A stretch of DNA of 64,000 nt from Torymus aiolomorphi (GCA_036365515.1 CM070876.1:127603894-127667893), one strand, 5' to 3'. Shown: positions 21,351-33,789, numbered from the stretch's first letter. Numbers and translations: made by a program. Notes: a model not told the origin generated them from the sequence alone.

Positions 21351-22130
21351 ATTTTTCGGGAACAGCTTTATGTATATGTTACTAGAAAATGGAAATGACG
21401 CGCGATACGTACGCGTGTTGTTTACTTGCTTTTTCTAATTTAATAAGTTATTAGGTCCAATATTTAAAAATATTGTAACGAGGTATAATGAAGGTAAGTT
21501 AATGAAATTGTCGATCATTCAAAAAACATGTATTTTTTATGAATAACTAAAGACGGTATTAAGTACAATAAAATTAAAAATATTCTCGTATGTAATACAA
21601 CACTTATTAAAAACTATATTTGGTTAGAATTTCAATAAATTTTCTTTACTTGTTTTTGAGGAAAAAATTATTTTACAAAAAAATATAAAAAAAGGAATTG
21701 ACAGATTAGTTTGAGGAAGCTACGGGCCAATGAATTGGCAGCGGTTTATTAATTAGTATTAATAAATGTATCATGATCGGATGCCTGAGTAATTGTATGT
21801 TCGGCAAAACTTTCTCTGGGCTATGGTGAAACTTCATATAAAAAAAAATTATCACTGACAACATTTGACAAAAGTTTACGTGAACTTTTGTCAATCTTTG
21901 TAATATTTTTTGATCATATCACTTTTCGTCAAAGTTTTATATGTAAACCTTTGCCAAATATACATCAAAAAATAAAGTAAAAGACATCTATTTTGTGTGT
22001 ATCTCGTGAGAGTTTCGTATTTAAATATAGTTTCTCAAAATTTCTTACCAACATATTTCAAATATTTTCCCAATATTTCTCATTATTTTAGGTTTAAAAG
22101 AGTTCGACGAAAACGCGGAAAAAAGCATCA
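21351..22130. other. AT-rich DNA without recognised genes
   Basis: Short open frames only. The last part (22090-22200) resembles the ~163-bp satellite seen at 33790-34270 (TGTCCTGGCTTTGG). Confidence 0.4.
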
Positions 22131-22204
22131 TGTCCTGGCTTTGGGGTACGGGATGGAAAAATCTATTTGCCAGTAAAAACTCGATCGTATTTTTGTAATT
22201 GAAA

Positions 22205-22326
22205 TTCTGGCTGAAAGTATGGCTGAAAGTATGGCTTATAGTATTGCTGGAAGTATATCTGAAAGTATGGGTTAAAGTATGGTTTATAGTATGGCTGAAG
22301 GTATGGGTTAAAGTATCGCTGGAAGT
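22205..22326. repeat. 12-bp minisatellite (GTATGGCTGAAA)n, part 1
   Basis: About ten units with single-base variants. It ends abruptly at the gypsy 5' LTR. Continued at 31291-31407 and 33520-33786. Confidence 0.9.
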
Positions 22327-23316
22327 TGTAACGGCCCTAATTTTGAATAAAATTAAAGATGTTTTTTTTGCCATTAATTTATTTAATTTTTATTAATACT
22401 TAAAGTATTATTTTATTGAATTACTTATCTTGTAAATGATTATGTACCCCCCTTATGGATAATGTGAATGTATAAATAGTTAGTTAAGTAATTAGATTTG
22501 CGAGTGATTATTGATTAAATAATTATATTGTTAATAAATAACGTAAAGAACTTTTGTCTATTAATTTAGAAACTTAAGTACAATATTTATAAAAAAGAAT
22601 TCAAATCATAAGTGCAAATAATATGAGGTGAGATAAAATTTTGAATAAAATTAAATGTAAAATCACAAAAGAAATATTACACGCAAGTATTTAATAGACA
22701 TAGAAACGCGATTAGATAGGGTATAGTATAGGTATAGCGGAATTAAAACATGGCCAGCCGATAGTTTTGATATTAGGATAGAGGCGCGAGGAAAGTCGGT
22801 CAACGACTTCGTGTGACGTTCACACCAATTATGCGTGAGCGCACCGCGAGTATGTGTGTATTTGATCCCTCTCTCTGCGCGAAGAGCGGAGTATGATAAG
22901 GTGTGACATCGCTGTGATGAGTGGCGCCTAAAGCGCGCATGGTATGGTGGGAGGCACTAGCCAGAGCAATTGATTGCGCTTTGATGTGCGATCATTCTGC
23001 TTTGCGGAGTGCTCTCGCACACATTGGGTAAATGCTCTGGCTCGACGTGTATGACTCGATTCATTTAACGAGGTACACGTTCGAGTTCAAGTTTTCCAAT
23101 GTGTGTGAGAGAAGCCTCACACGATGTCAAAGACATTTGTAAATTAATGTAAATAGATAAGTTCGTGTAAATAAAAACGAAAATTATTTTGTTAATTCAA
23201 ATTTGTTAGAGTAGTTTTTTCCTCATTTTCTAAATAAAAAAAGAAGAGTAAATTTCTTTCCTCCGATCCCGGACCATCCTTTTTGAACAGTACAGCTAAA
23301 TAAAATAACCGTTATA
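22327..23316 (+). repeat. Gypsy 5' LTR
   Basis: 990 bp, TGTAACGGCCC to AACCGTTATA. Contains GC-rich promoter-like blocks near 22780-23050 and several AATAAA hexamers. Confidence 0.9.
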
Positions 23317-23318
23317 AG

Positions 23319-23336
23319 TGGCGATCCTACCAGGAT
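23319..23336 (+). promoter_or_regulatory. Gypsy primer-binding site
   Basis: TGGCGATCCTACCAGGAT begins two bases after the LTR; the leading TGG pairs with a tRNA CCA end. Which tRNA was not determined. Confidence 0.7.
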
Positions 23337-23405
23337 TGGGTTTTTTTTTAATCAACAAAGAAAACCATTCCAGGGCACGAGGGCTCTGAACACACAATTT
23401 GGGAT

Positions 23406-25075
23406 TATGGACCCACAGCGCTAGCAGGCGATTATCTTGGTTCTCCAGAAGCAAGAGCAAGAACTATGGAAGGTCTACGAGAGTCTCCTATGAGATGCTG
23501 AAACCAGTGAGCAACGCATTGAAAACCTTCAAGCAGATGATGAGCTTTTCGCTCGGGTTCAGCAACTTGAGAAATGCATGGAAGATCTTAATACCCTTTT
23601 CAGTAAAATGAAGGTAGAGTGAAAAAAAAAAGAAATACACTAACTAGTTAGAAAGAATCGCTGAAACGGGTTTTTTCAAGGTAAGACGAGTTGGTGTGCC
23701 AAGAAAATTTTTGAAACGAAAAAGTTTGTTAAGCAACAACAAAATGGTGATCGAATGAATAGAAAAAAGAAACGTGTAAGCCAGCATAGAAGCGCGAAAA
23801 TGGGTTCTATAAATAACGGCCTAACGTACCAAGTTTCAAAGCTTGAATTTTAAAATCAGTGTACTGATGCGCAGATGTCCTTGACTTATTTAACGAGAGT
23901 CGGCTCAGTATAACTGAATTTTGAAATTTAAGAGAAACGGTATCAACCGTCGAGATGATGCATACGCGCAGAAATGAGTATTTCCCTTTGGAAAAGAAGC
24001 AGGTTGTTAGTAACCTTGAATAATTGGAGACGACCTATAACGCTGTTACTCAGGATGGAACACCAGAGACTTGGAACGAATGGCAGGAGATTATGCAAAG
24101 CAGTATTACAGGTGTTTGGCTTACGTTGAGAAAAATGAAAGCTACATGAAAGATATTGAGGCAAAAATCATGAAACTCGATGGTGAAGTCGACCGACAGG
24201 CTGTACTTACTACCAAAGCCTGTACGGACCATATAAACCTCGCTGAGCGTTACCAGGATATGATTCGACGTAGAGAACTTACAAAAGTTTAAGAGGAGCT
24301 GGGGGAGCGCATAAGCATCCTGGAAGATTGCATAGGGGCAGATGTACATCGACCACCGGGGATACCAGCCGAGTGGAACGAAAAACTCAATATCGAGCAC
24401 CCAACCCTTCTCGACGAGTTTAAAACCGATGAAAAACAGTTTCTATTCATGAAGTCATACTTCAGCCTGGTAAACGGGATGTATAAAGCCGAATAGCAGT
24501 CGGATGTACAGGCATATGTGAAGGTTCTGGTGAAGAATTACACCGAAAACATAATTCACAGCCAGTCAAAAAAGAACGATGAAGACAAGGGAAGTCAAAC
24601 GTCTGAAGACATTGTTGAAGAAAAACAACATCCTGAAGCAGGTGAATTAACCGAGCTTGTAAGAAAATTACAAAAGAATTTTGAGAAAATGAAGCGAACG
24701 GTAGATCAGCACCAGATGCCTTTGTCCGAGAGCCGCAAGGAGGATGATTGATTACGTAGGCAAATTGACGAGTTAGAGAATGAGGTCCAGCGGCTACAAC
24801 GGATTGATAAACTCAGAGCAGAGCAGATCCTCAAGCTCACTAATCAGGTTTAGGGGGTGGTGAAGAACCAGCAGACAAATGCTACGGATATCCGTTTATT
24901 ATATAGCGTGAATGAGCAGCTTCAAGTAAGATGTACTCAGCTTGAGGAAAAAGGAGGCCAAGAAACTCGAACCGATGAAACCTACCTGCTCAGTACTCAA
25001 GAAGCATCGAAAAAACCAGCAAGCGTCCGTTTCCAAGACGATATGGAATATGTCCAATTTCAATCCCTGTGAAGG
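23406..25075 (+). pseudogene. Gypsy Gag N-terminal coiled-coil region, disrupted
   Basis: From ATG 23406 the frame reads MDPQR, then, interrupted by stops, helical segments rich in Glu, Lys, Gln and Leu (LQADDELFARVQQLEKCMEDL, 24120-24290, 24530-24750, 24857-25072). The run is long and largely coiled-coil in character, ahead of the capsid domain. At least six stops and shifts interrupt it. Gag makes the particle shell; the coiled-coil extension is unusual in length, and its role is unknown to me. Confidence 0.6.
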
Positions 25076-25078
25076 TCA

Positions 25079-25967
25079 ATGTCGCCGTTGAGTTCGACGA
25101 GGCTAAGGCAAATGGGCGACGATGCGTATGAGCACAGACCAACGGGCTCGTACAATCTTTCTATATGCAATATACGGAAGGAGAAAATAGCTTCACCCAC
25201 GTTTCAAGGAGGAAAAAACGAGAAAACCATCAAATTTCTTAAAGTTTTGAAGAGGTACATTCAATCTGAAACGTGTAATTTAGAAGAGATATTGTTCGTT
25301 ATATCGAGGAGCCAGAAAGGAAATGCATCAATGTGGTGGGACACCGTAGAATCACAGGTGCACACATTTGATGAATTCGAGAGAAAATTTAAAAGAAAAT
25401 TTTGGTCAGAAGAAGTCACCGATGAACTTGTGGAGAAAATTGAACATCGTGTTTACTCATCTAGCGGACCACTCTCCCGGGTGGATTATACTATGTCATT
25501 AATTAGCCCCGCACAAGATTTAGGAAAATACTCTGAAGAAGAGCTAGTAAAGAAACTAGCAAAACATCACGAGGTAGACATACGATTCACCGTGAAGGCA
25601 CAAGGCATTAAAGATTAACAAGGTTTCATGTACCTTCTCAAATACAAGGGTGTGGAGACTAAATGAAAAAGGAGAATAAAAGGGCATACAAGGACGAATG
25701 ATAGAGAAAATACAAATTTCGTCCGAAGAGAACCTCAACGAGGAGAAGTCCCGAAAGAAGGAGAAAAGAGAAGTGAAAATCAAAACACTTCAGCAACTAC
25801 CACTGGGGAAAGTAATAGATACGCAAATCGAAGTCAACCCGGAGGTGACAATCGGAACAATCCGAGAGAAAGGCAACTACATCCCGAGAAAATCAGACAT
25901 CCATGCTTTAGATAAGGAGATTGCAGCAAACCTCGTCGCGGCATGTGTTATGCCTGCGGAAAACTAA
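25079..25967 (+). pseudogene. Gypsy Gag capsid and start of nucleocapsid
   Basis: The open frame 25079-25618 holds a retrotransposon Gag capsid: FQGGKNEKTIKFLKVLKRYI, then SMWWDTVESQVHTFDEFERK and a helical tail (LGKYSEEELVKKLAKHHEVD). A frame change follows. 25698-25967 is basic (RKKEKREVKIKTLQQLPLGK) and leads to the CYACGK half of a zinc knuckle read in the next frame at 25943. Confidence 0.75.
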
Positions 25968-26827
25968 ATAGCGTTGCACGATGGGCCCCGGATGAAAATT
26001 TGAAAATGAAACAACGTGCTGCAATGGCAAAGGAAGAAACCATTCTCACCATCATAGAAGATCCAAGAGAGGCAGTGTCTGCAGAGGATGTCGAGGAGAC
26101 AGAAAAAAACAACGAGAGATGTCCCGAGATTGATCTCGAAATTAAAGGACTACATGTAAGAAGATTGGTTGACACCGGAAGCCCTATCACCTGCATCTCA
26201 GAGGAATTGTCCCTCGCAAACAACAAAACTTTTCGAGCATTCCCAAATTTACCCGTAGTTGGACATGTTATAAAGAGAGAAATTGGTCCCAAATCAACAA
26301 AATTGAAAATACAGAGTTTAGCTGAAACATGGATTGGACCAGAAAAAAGGGAAATTGTTTATTTAATCATACCAAAGCTCGTGAGGGACTGCATACTAGA
26401 AATCGATGCCCACAAAGAATACGAATTTATAATCAATACGCCAGAAGAAAAATTAACTCTAAAAAGGATAGATGCAGATTTACATCTAAATTACTCTGGT
26501 GGATTTTGCAGAGTCGAAAGCATTAAGGAGGTGGAAATATTAACAATCGAAGAGGAAAATCTAGAATCTGATGAAGACACAGAAAAATGGATAAAAGAAG
26601 ATGAACAGATACCCAACTATGAAGCGCGGGATCGGTTCCAAGCTATACTCGAAATTTCTGAAGTCAACTTGTCAGCCCAAACTAATGGCAGTATGGATAA
26701 CCATTACGATGCGTACCAACTGACCGACAGGGAAATCGATAAAAAACTTCAAGATTGCAATGCTACAAGCCCATCTACTATAGATGCATTACGACGAATA
26801 CTGCAGAAGTACAGAGGAGTTTTTTAA
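25943..26827 (+). pseudogene. Gypsy nucleocapsid remnant, protease and pol start
   Basis: 294 open codons. They begin CYACGKLNSVARWAP, a zinc knuckle missing its last Cys. The aspartic protease follows with the active-site triplet in RRLVDTGSPITCISEE at about residue 75. A linker with acidic stretches leads to TIDALRRILQKYRGVF, the usual lead-in to gypsy RT. A stop at 26825-26827 ends it. The protease would mature Gag-Pol. Confidence 0.8.
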
Positions 26828-28130
26828 TAAAAAACCTGGAAGGATTGAAGATTTGAATACGAGCTACAAGTACGAGATAAAAGTCCTTTTTTGTAAAACC
26901 CTATCTCATTCCAATTAATCACCGAGAGCAAGTGAGAAAAGAAATAAAAACGATGTTAGACTGGGGAATTATCCGAAGGTCAAATAGTAAATATATAAGC
27001 CCTCTAATGACGAGTGAAAAAAACGATAACACTGCCAGAGTTTGCATCGACGGACGGGAGCTAAATAAAAGGCTCATCATGGATCATGAATCTCCAAGAA
27101 ACATAGAGGAGCTGCTACAAATCTGCGAAAAAATACAAGTCATGTCAAGCTTAGATCTGACCAGCAGTTTCTGGCTAATTCCACTAAAGGAAGAAAGTAA
27201 GCAATACACAGCTTTTATTCACGAAGTAAAGATCTATGAGTTTGAGGGGTGTCCTTTCGAAATGAAAGTTAGCACGGCAGCACTTGTACAAGGCCTAGAT
27301 TTTGTTCTTCGAGGACTAGGAAATAACGTAATCAACTTTGTTTCTGCTCTGCATATCGAGTAATGAGGCTGGACATATTATGCATTTAGAGAAATTCCTA
27401 AGACGAGTTCAAGAGTATAAGTTTACGCTAAGTTTCAAGAAATCCAAATTTCTCCTACAAGAGGTCAATTTTCTTAGGTTCACTTTAACTACGCGAGGGA
27501 TCAAACCTCAAGAAGGGAAAATTGATTTAATAAAGAATTTTCCAATACCAAAAAATGTCAGACAGCTCAAAGGGTTTTTGGGGCTGGTAACTTTCGATTC
27601 CAAGTTCGTCCGAAATTTCTCAGTTGGCCTGGTCCCACTCCATCGAAAAACACAAAAAAATGTAAAATGGGAGTGGGGGGTCACTGAAAATCATGCTTTC
27701 CGAAACGTAAAAAATCTCTTTGAAAAACATATTGTTTTGGCCCATCCTGACCCTACTAAGCCATATATTTTGCGCACAGATGCTAATAATAATACGCTCG
27801 GGCAGCTCTTTCACAGATAGACGATGAGGGTGATGAGAGATTAATTACATGTATAAATCGTTGACTGCGCCCCAGCGAATTATCCTATATCGTAACCGAG
27901 AAGGAACTCTTGGCAATAGTATGGAGCTTGCAGAAATTAAGCACGTATCTGAGAAGAGCAAAGATATACATAATGACAGATCATCAAGCACTGGTATTCT
28001 TACAGAGGTGTAAATTTTCAACCGGGAGAATTCGGCGCTGGATGATACTTATCCAAGAGTTTGACATTGAGACGGAACATGTGAAAGGAAAAGACAATAT
28101 CGTACCTGATATCCTGACCCACCACTCACA
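26828..28130 (+). pseudogene. Gypsy reverse transcriptase and RNase H, disrupted
   Basis: RT: KTMLDWGIIRRSNSKYISPL, RVCIDGRELNKRLI, and motif A VMSSLDLTSSFWLIPL near 27160. The catalytic box is destroyed: FVSALHIE stands where FVDD is expected near 27340, with a frame change. The thumb follows in another frame (FLRRVQEYKFTLSFKKSKF, RQLKGFLGLVTFDSKFVRNF). RNase H keeps its acidic residues in LRTDANNN, EKELLAIVW and MTDHQAL, but stops at 27818-27850 separate them. Confidence 0.85.
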
Positions 28131-29470
28131 ACACATGCCGAATGTGAGAAAAAAGCCAGGAGAGATAATCTTAGCAGTAATCTGCAAAAAGAAATTAAAT
28201 TCTGAGATCGAGAAATTTCTCAGACATCTCTCGACATTTCAAGAAGAGGCTGAAGACCTTCAACGACTCAAGAAGATGGCTGAAGAAGAACCTGAAGAAG
28301 AAGACGTGATAATAACAACCTACTGCAAGACAAACAATATCCTGTATGAAAAAAGAAGATCAGGAGAATACATTGCCATAGTACCAAAAAAATACCATAG
28401 CATGCTGATAGAGGTGGTGCACGATATGTACGGCCATATAGGTGCAAAGAAAACACGAAGTTTAATCGGAAACGATTTCTATATAAAGAATCTACGCCAT
28501 AAAGTGGCATACAGCGTGTCCACATGCGATATGTGCCAGAGAAGCAAGACCGCTACGCGTCCCTCAAAAGTATCTATGCAAAACATTCTGCCCGAAAAAC
28601 CTGGCGAGCTTTTATCGATGGATTTTTATGGTCCACTCCCAACTTCCACATGGGGTGTGAAACATATTTTCGTGACAATAGATGCATTCAATAAGCTGGT
28701 ATGCCTGTACCCGATAATGAAGGCTACCACAGCAATCATTATCAAAAAAGATTTTTACGCACTACTGCGAGACATATGAAAAGCCAGAGAAAATAATCTG
28801 CGACCACGGTACGTAATTCACGGCAAAGAAATGGCAAGATAAGTTAAAAGCGAAGAACATTCAACTAACTCTTCGATTAGACACCCACAAGGAAACATCG
28901 TGGAGCGGGTGAGTCGAAAATTAGGAAAATTCTTTCGAATTTTCGTCAAGAACAATCATACTGCATGGGCGTGTTATGTGCCGCTAATCCAAGAGATTAC
29001 AAATGAAACCTGCCATGAGTCTACGGAGATGACGCCATACGAGCTACATTTCAACCAGCAACCAACGAGACCATGGACAAAGTGGTTTAAAAAGCCATTA
29101 GCCACGAAGAAAGATCAGAGCCATGAAGAGAAGATCAAGAATGCAGCTGAGCGCATACGGAAACGGGGTGAGTCTCGCAAGAAAACTCACGATGAGAAAA
29201 ATCACGAATTATTCCATAAATTTGAAGTCGGAGAGGAAGTATTGCTGCGCGCCAACAAGATCGGTGACAACGAAAAAAAAAGAAATTGCTAAGTTCTTCT
29301 CAAAATATGAAGGTCCCTACAGAATCAAAAAGCTGGTAGGAGAGGCTACGTACATCTTGGAGAGCGAGGATCACGAAGAAAGGGGACAATTCCACACACG
29401 TGATCTCCTTCTCTATAAACGAAGGAAACAAGAGACACAAACCGAATCTACATCGGTTGTTGACCTATAG
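28131..29470 (+). pseudogene. Gypsy integrase, disrupted
   Basis: A zinc-binding domain with VHDMYGHIG and CDMC (about 28415-28540). The catalytic core starts LSMDFYGPLPTSTWG and TIDAFNKL near 28620. The second catalytic Asp region near 28800 is out of frame. The region with the final Glu is degraded (NIVERVSRKLGKFF). The C-terminal part (29123-29470) keeps KYEGPYRIKKLVGEATYILE, the usual beta-barrel end. Frame changes at 28780, 28900 and 29290. Confidence 0.85.
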
Positions 29471-29666
29471 ATACACTAGATGGTATCACATGACCTCTAG
29501 TGAATCAGATAATCGGAGTAGAAGAGACATCCGATTAGTGTGTGCTGTGTCCTCAGAGCAAACATATCTTTCCAAGAAAATTTAGCCAAGATGAAATTAC
29601 ATCCTGGAAAGTATGACAGAGTTCGCCAGGATGGCACTATAAAAAAAACAGAGAGCCATCAGATAG

Positions 29667-30041
29667 GTGCGAGAGGTGATTCAGGTGCATGCCTCGATAC
29701 ACCAAAGTACAGCAGTGAAGAAGGGAGAGGAGGAGGAGGAGGAGGTACAGGTTCTGGGCCTTCGCACAATGACTCCTGAGGGAACCTGGAGGAGCCGCCG
29801 CCGGTGCATGTCATACAGGGGCGGAGCTACAATGACGATGCCCATTGCACCTGACAGTATACAGGAGAAGTGCGTACAGGCAGAGGAGAGGAAAATAAAG
29901 AGCCTCACCAGCCTCCAACATCAATTCCAGCGTATTCGCCAAAAGAGAGGGGAGATACAGCGGAAGGAGGAAGAAGAGCGTGAACTCCAGTGCTTCAACG
30001 AATTTTTAAACTTTATGAGAAGCGAATTCGAAAAAGCGTGA
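29667..30041 (+). CDS. Small open frame between gypsy pol and 3' LTR, unknown function
   Basis: 124 codons with no stop, unlike the broken pol upstream. It has a poly-Glu run, then a long basic/acidic helix (QHQFQRIRQKRGEIQRKEEE) ending CFNEFLNFMRSEFEKA. Coiled-coil character, no signal peptide or membrane segment, so it is not envelope-like. I do not recognise it. It may be an accessory ORF of this gypsy lineage or a chance open frame. The start chosen is the first Met after the pol remnant. Confidence 0.4.
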   Translation: MREVIQVHASIHQSTAVKKGEEEEEEVQVLGLRTMTPEGTWRSRRRCMSYRGGATMTMPIAPDSIQEKCVQAEERKIKSLTSLQHQFQRIRQKRGEIQRKEEEERELQCFNEFLNFMRSEFEKA

Positions 30042-30300
30042 AGTGAAGTGATTGCGTCGTCGAGAAAAATAAATTATGTAAGCGTCGCGAGTGGAAAAAA
30101 AGACACATTGTAAGTAGTATTAAGAAAGTCTATGCAATAAATACTCAATCCACTTAAAATGGGAGTTTATTTTATTTTTGTTGTTGTTGTTATTGTGTAC
30201 TGTATGTGAATGTGTGTAAATAAAGCGCGGAAAAAAATAAAGGAAATAAGGGGATGTATGTTATGGTCTATGTAACGGGCTATGTAACATGTAAGGTCTA

Positions 30301-31290
30301 TGTAACGGTCCTAATTTTGAATAAAATTAGAGAAGTTTTTTTTTGCCCTTAATTTATTTAATTTTTATTAATATTTAAAGTATTATTTTATTGCATTACG
30401 TATTTTGTAAATGATTATGTACTCCCCTTACGGATAATGTGAATGTATAATTAGTTAGTTGAGTAATTAGATTTGCGAATGATTATTGATTAAATAATTA
30501 TATTCTTAATAAATAACGTAAAGAACTTTTGTCTATTAATTCACAAAATTAAGTACAATATTTATAAAAAAGAATTCAAATCATAAGTGCAAATAATATG
30601 AGGTGAGGTAAAATTTTGAATAAAATTGAATGTAAAATCACACAAGAAATATTACACGCGAGTATTTAATAGACATAGAAACGCGATTAGATAGGGTATA
30701 GTATAGGTATAGCGGAATCAAAACACGACCAGCCGATAGTTTTGATATTAGAATAGAGGCGCGAGGAAAGTCGCGCGGTCAACGACTTCGTGTGACGTTC
30801 ACACCAATTATGCGTGAGCGCACCACAAGTATGTGTGTGTCTGATCCCTCTCTCTGCGCGGAGAGCGGAGTATGATAAGGTGTGACATCGGTGTGATGAG
30901 TGGCGTCTAAATTGCGCATGGTATGGTGGTGAGGCACTAGCCGGAGCAATTGATTGCGGTTTGATGTGTGATCATTCTGCTTTTGCTCTCGCATACATTA
31001 TGTAAATGCTCCGGCTCGACGTTTATGACTTGATTCATTTAACGAGGTACACGTTCAAGTTGAAGTTTTCCAGTGTGTGTGAGAAAAGCCTCAGACGATG
31101 TCAAAGACATTTGTAAATTAATGTAAATAGATATTCGTTTAAATAAAAACGAAAATTATTTTGTTAATTGAAATTTGGTTAGAGTATTTTTTTTTCTCAT
31201 TTCCTAAATAAAACAAGAAGAGTAAATTTCTTTCCCCCTATTCCGGACCATCCTTTTTGAACTGTACAGCTAAATAAAATAACCGTTACA
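30301..31290 (+). repeat. Gypsy 3' LTR
   Basis: 990 bp, TGTAACGGTCC to AACCGTTACA, followed by AAGTATGG. The purine tract (AGGAAATAAGGGGA) ends at about 30255. The 45 bases between it and the LTR hold several imperfect copies of the LTR start (CTATGTAACGG), perhaps slippage. Confidence 0.9.
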
Positions 31291-31407
31291 AAGTATGGCT
31301 GAGAGTATGGCTTAAAGTATGGCTGAAAGTATAGGTGAAAGTATGGTTGGAAGTATGGATGAAAGTATGGCTTAAAATATGGCTGGAAGGATTGCTGAAA
31401 CTATGGC
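31291..31407. repeat. 12-bp minisatellite, part 2
   Basis: Continues part 1 after the gypsy element, starting with the duplicated AAGT. More variable than part 3; ends at the TTAA element. Confidence 0.9.
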
Positions 31408-31411
31408 TTAA

Positions 31412-33515
31412 GGGGGCAAGCCTGGGTTAAAATGATAAAAAAATTGAATTTTTTTATTGCACGAGTTTAAAAATTTTTTCGAAAATATGATCCCACAAAC
31501 CGTTTTTCGAAATTCGATTTCGTTTTTTATTGGGACTAAGAAATGTAAAACAGAAAAAATTTAATTTTCGTGAAAATTTGGTTTTCATACCACAAAAATT
31601 GCCGAACTCTTTTCAATCTTGAAAAAGAAACCATGTCCATATGTTTGAGAATACCTTAATATACTGAGGACATGCTGTGGGTGTTAGAAGTAAAGAGTAG
31701 TCCTGTGGCGCAGAGGCGCTGCGCTGTGCTGCCGCGCCGCGGCAGACGGTTTTATATCCGACGAGAAGATAAAAAAATGAAATAAGTATTACGCGTAAGT
31801 CGGGCGCTTACGTGTCGATTTCGGCAAGCGCTTACAGAAGTGCTTACGACGACCGCGATTTTATACTAACATACTTTATAGACGATATACATTAGTATAT
31901 GTGATTGCAAAAATGGAATGAAACGTGTGTCGATGACAGACTTCGTCATACCATGTGACGACGGATATCACAAATCTGTTGATTAGAGCACAGGAAAATT
32001 TCTTCTTGTGCATGCATCAGGGTAGTCAAAACTTTATGAAAATATTAAGTGCAGTGAGAGGAGAGGGCAAGAGCTTAGTGCAGAATTTTCTTATGCGATT
32101 GTTCACTCTTCAAAAGTATCATTGAAGTATATATCTTGTGGTTGGGTGGCTGGAGAAAGTCAGTCAAGCCCTTGTACAGAAGCCAAGCCCCGCTCTCCTT
32201 ATTTAGTCAATCAAAGAATTATGAATAGTGATAATATTCTATTCGTTTAGGTTTTGCTACGCTAGAGCGACTTTAAGTTATCATGAACATGAACTGCTTG
32301 TCCAAGAATGCGTTTCAATTGCAGTTAAAAGCACAACATAAAGAAGACAGTGCTCCCAAGAATAATGTACTTAGAGCTGCTCATCAGCAAGTTCAGAAGG
32401 ATAGAAACGGCTGTTGTCAATGCAGTATCTGAGTACAACAATGGCCTTGTAAAGACCATTAAGGCGAGGACTTCACGAAGAAAAATACGACAACAGCTGA
32501 CAGATGGCGAGTCATAAACAAGTGGTGCACATTAACTTCAGTAAGTTTATGAAAGAAATTCAATTAGATCAAACATTATCACTAAATCACAATCTAAATC
32601 ACTGTAATTTGCTTTAGATTTTCATAAAATCGTTGTTTCACTTGAGATCAAAACACACTTTGAGGTTATGGTATTGAGGTTCACTTTTTTACTTCTATTT
32701 GATGAAAAAAAAGTATTTCATGTATATTTGCACTAGATAAGGACTAAATACTAAATTTATTAATAGTGGTATTATTTCTTTCATTTTTCAGGTGTAACTT
32801 CTCTAAAAACATTGTTATAGTTTGACGCAACATAACATTACTGAACTTAAAAGATCTTTGTATAATATGTCAAATAATTCTCAATTGCTGGTTATAATAT
32901 GCAAATGCTGTCAGAACTAATAATAGACACAATAAAGGAGATAGGTATAAAAAACAGTTTTGCAAACTTTAATGTCAATTATCTCAGAATTAATTTTTTA
33001 ATAATTTTCAGGCACGGCACGTAGTACTGCTCTGGAACGCTTTGACCAAATGAATGTGAGTTTGGAGTTCTCCTTTATACATATATTTATACTGATTAAG
33101 TCAGTAGATTTTGAAAATAGAGCCTCAATCAATTTTCACGTATAGAATTATGTGATAAAATTTGGAAAAATCATTAAAAAATTATTTAAAGATGTATTCA
33201 ATTTTTTCAATATCTGTTCCACTTAATCAGTGTAAATATGCATAAAAAAGATCTCCCCGGAACTCTCATTCATTTCGTCCAAATGTTTCAGAGTAGAGCT
33301 ACGTGCCCTGAGGTGATTTGCAAAAATTGGTACTTCAATCCAGTGGTTATTAGACTTATAAATCGAAATACAGGAGCCAGGGAGGTGCTAATATATTGCT
33401 TTTTATGTATATTTTTGAGATATAAAGTTGTTATTTATGAAGATTTGAAAATAATAATGACTTGACTAATTATACTAAAATCTATCTTTTCAGGCTTTAA
33501 CCCAGCCTTGCCCCC
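31412..33515. mobile_element. TTAA-flanked DNA transposon, 2104 bp, probably non-autonomous
   Basis: Ends GGGGGCAAGCCTGGGTTAAA and, at the right, TTTAACCCAGCCTTGCCCCC; TTAA on both sides (31408-31411, 33516-33519). It interrupts the 12-bp minisatellite. The interior contains a tRNA-like GC-rich segment (31692-31757) and weak coding-like pieces (ATG at 32283; ETAVVNAVSEYNNGL near 32405), which may be worn transposase, but I cannot name it. piggyBac and Kolobok both use TTAA. Confidence 0.85.
31692..31757 (+). ncRNA. Possible tRNA-derived (SINE-head-like) sequence
   Basis: GTGGCGCAGAGGCGC resembles a pol III A box, a GC-rich hairpin (CTGCCGCG / GCGGCAG) sits where an anticodon arm would, and CGG-loop-CCG could be a T arm. 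No good B box. Low confidence; it might be only a GC-rich hairpin. Confidence 0.25.
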
Positions 33516-33519
33516 TTAA

Positions 33520-33786
33520 AGTATGGTTGAATGTATGGCTGAAAGTATGGCTGAATATATGGCTGAAAGTATGGCTGGAAATATGGCTGAAAGTATGGCT
33601 GGAAATATGGCTGAAAGTATAGCTGAAAGTATGGCTGAAAGTATGGCTGAAAGTATGGCTGAAAGTATGGCTGAAAGTATGGCTGAAAGTATGGCTGAAA
33701 GTATGGCTGAAAGTATGGTTGAAAGTATGGCTGAAAGTATGACTGAAAGTATGACTGAAAGTATGGCTGGAAGTATGGCTAAAAAA
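33520..33786. repeat. 12-bp minisatellite, part 3
   Basis: About 22 units of GTATGGCTGAAA, very regular in 33600-33720. Because 12 is a multiple of 3, both strands stay open (Ala-Glu-Ser-Met and Ser-Ala-Ile-Leu repeats), which is not evidence of a gene. Confidence 0.95.
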
Positions 33787-33789
33787 ACT

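Larger units (their letters stand above)
22327..31290 (+). mobile_element. Ty3/gypsy retrotransposon
   Basis: 990-bp LTRs (22327-23316, 30301-31290), a 4-bp target copy AAGT on both sides, and the internal order gag, protease, RT, RNase H, integrase. Inserted inside a 12-bp minisatellite. LTRs are diverged and pol is broken, so it is inactive. A small open frame lies between pol and the 3' LTR. Confidence 0.92.

Noticed and set aside
31692..31757. Functional tRNA gene
   Set aside because: A-box-like start only, no acceptable B box or acceptor pairing; kept as a weak SINE-head candidate.
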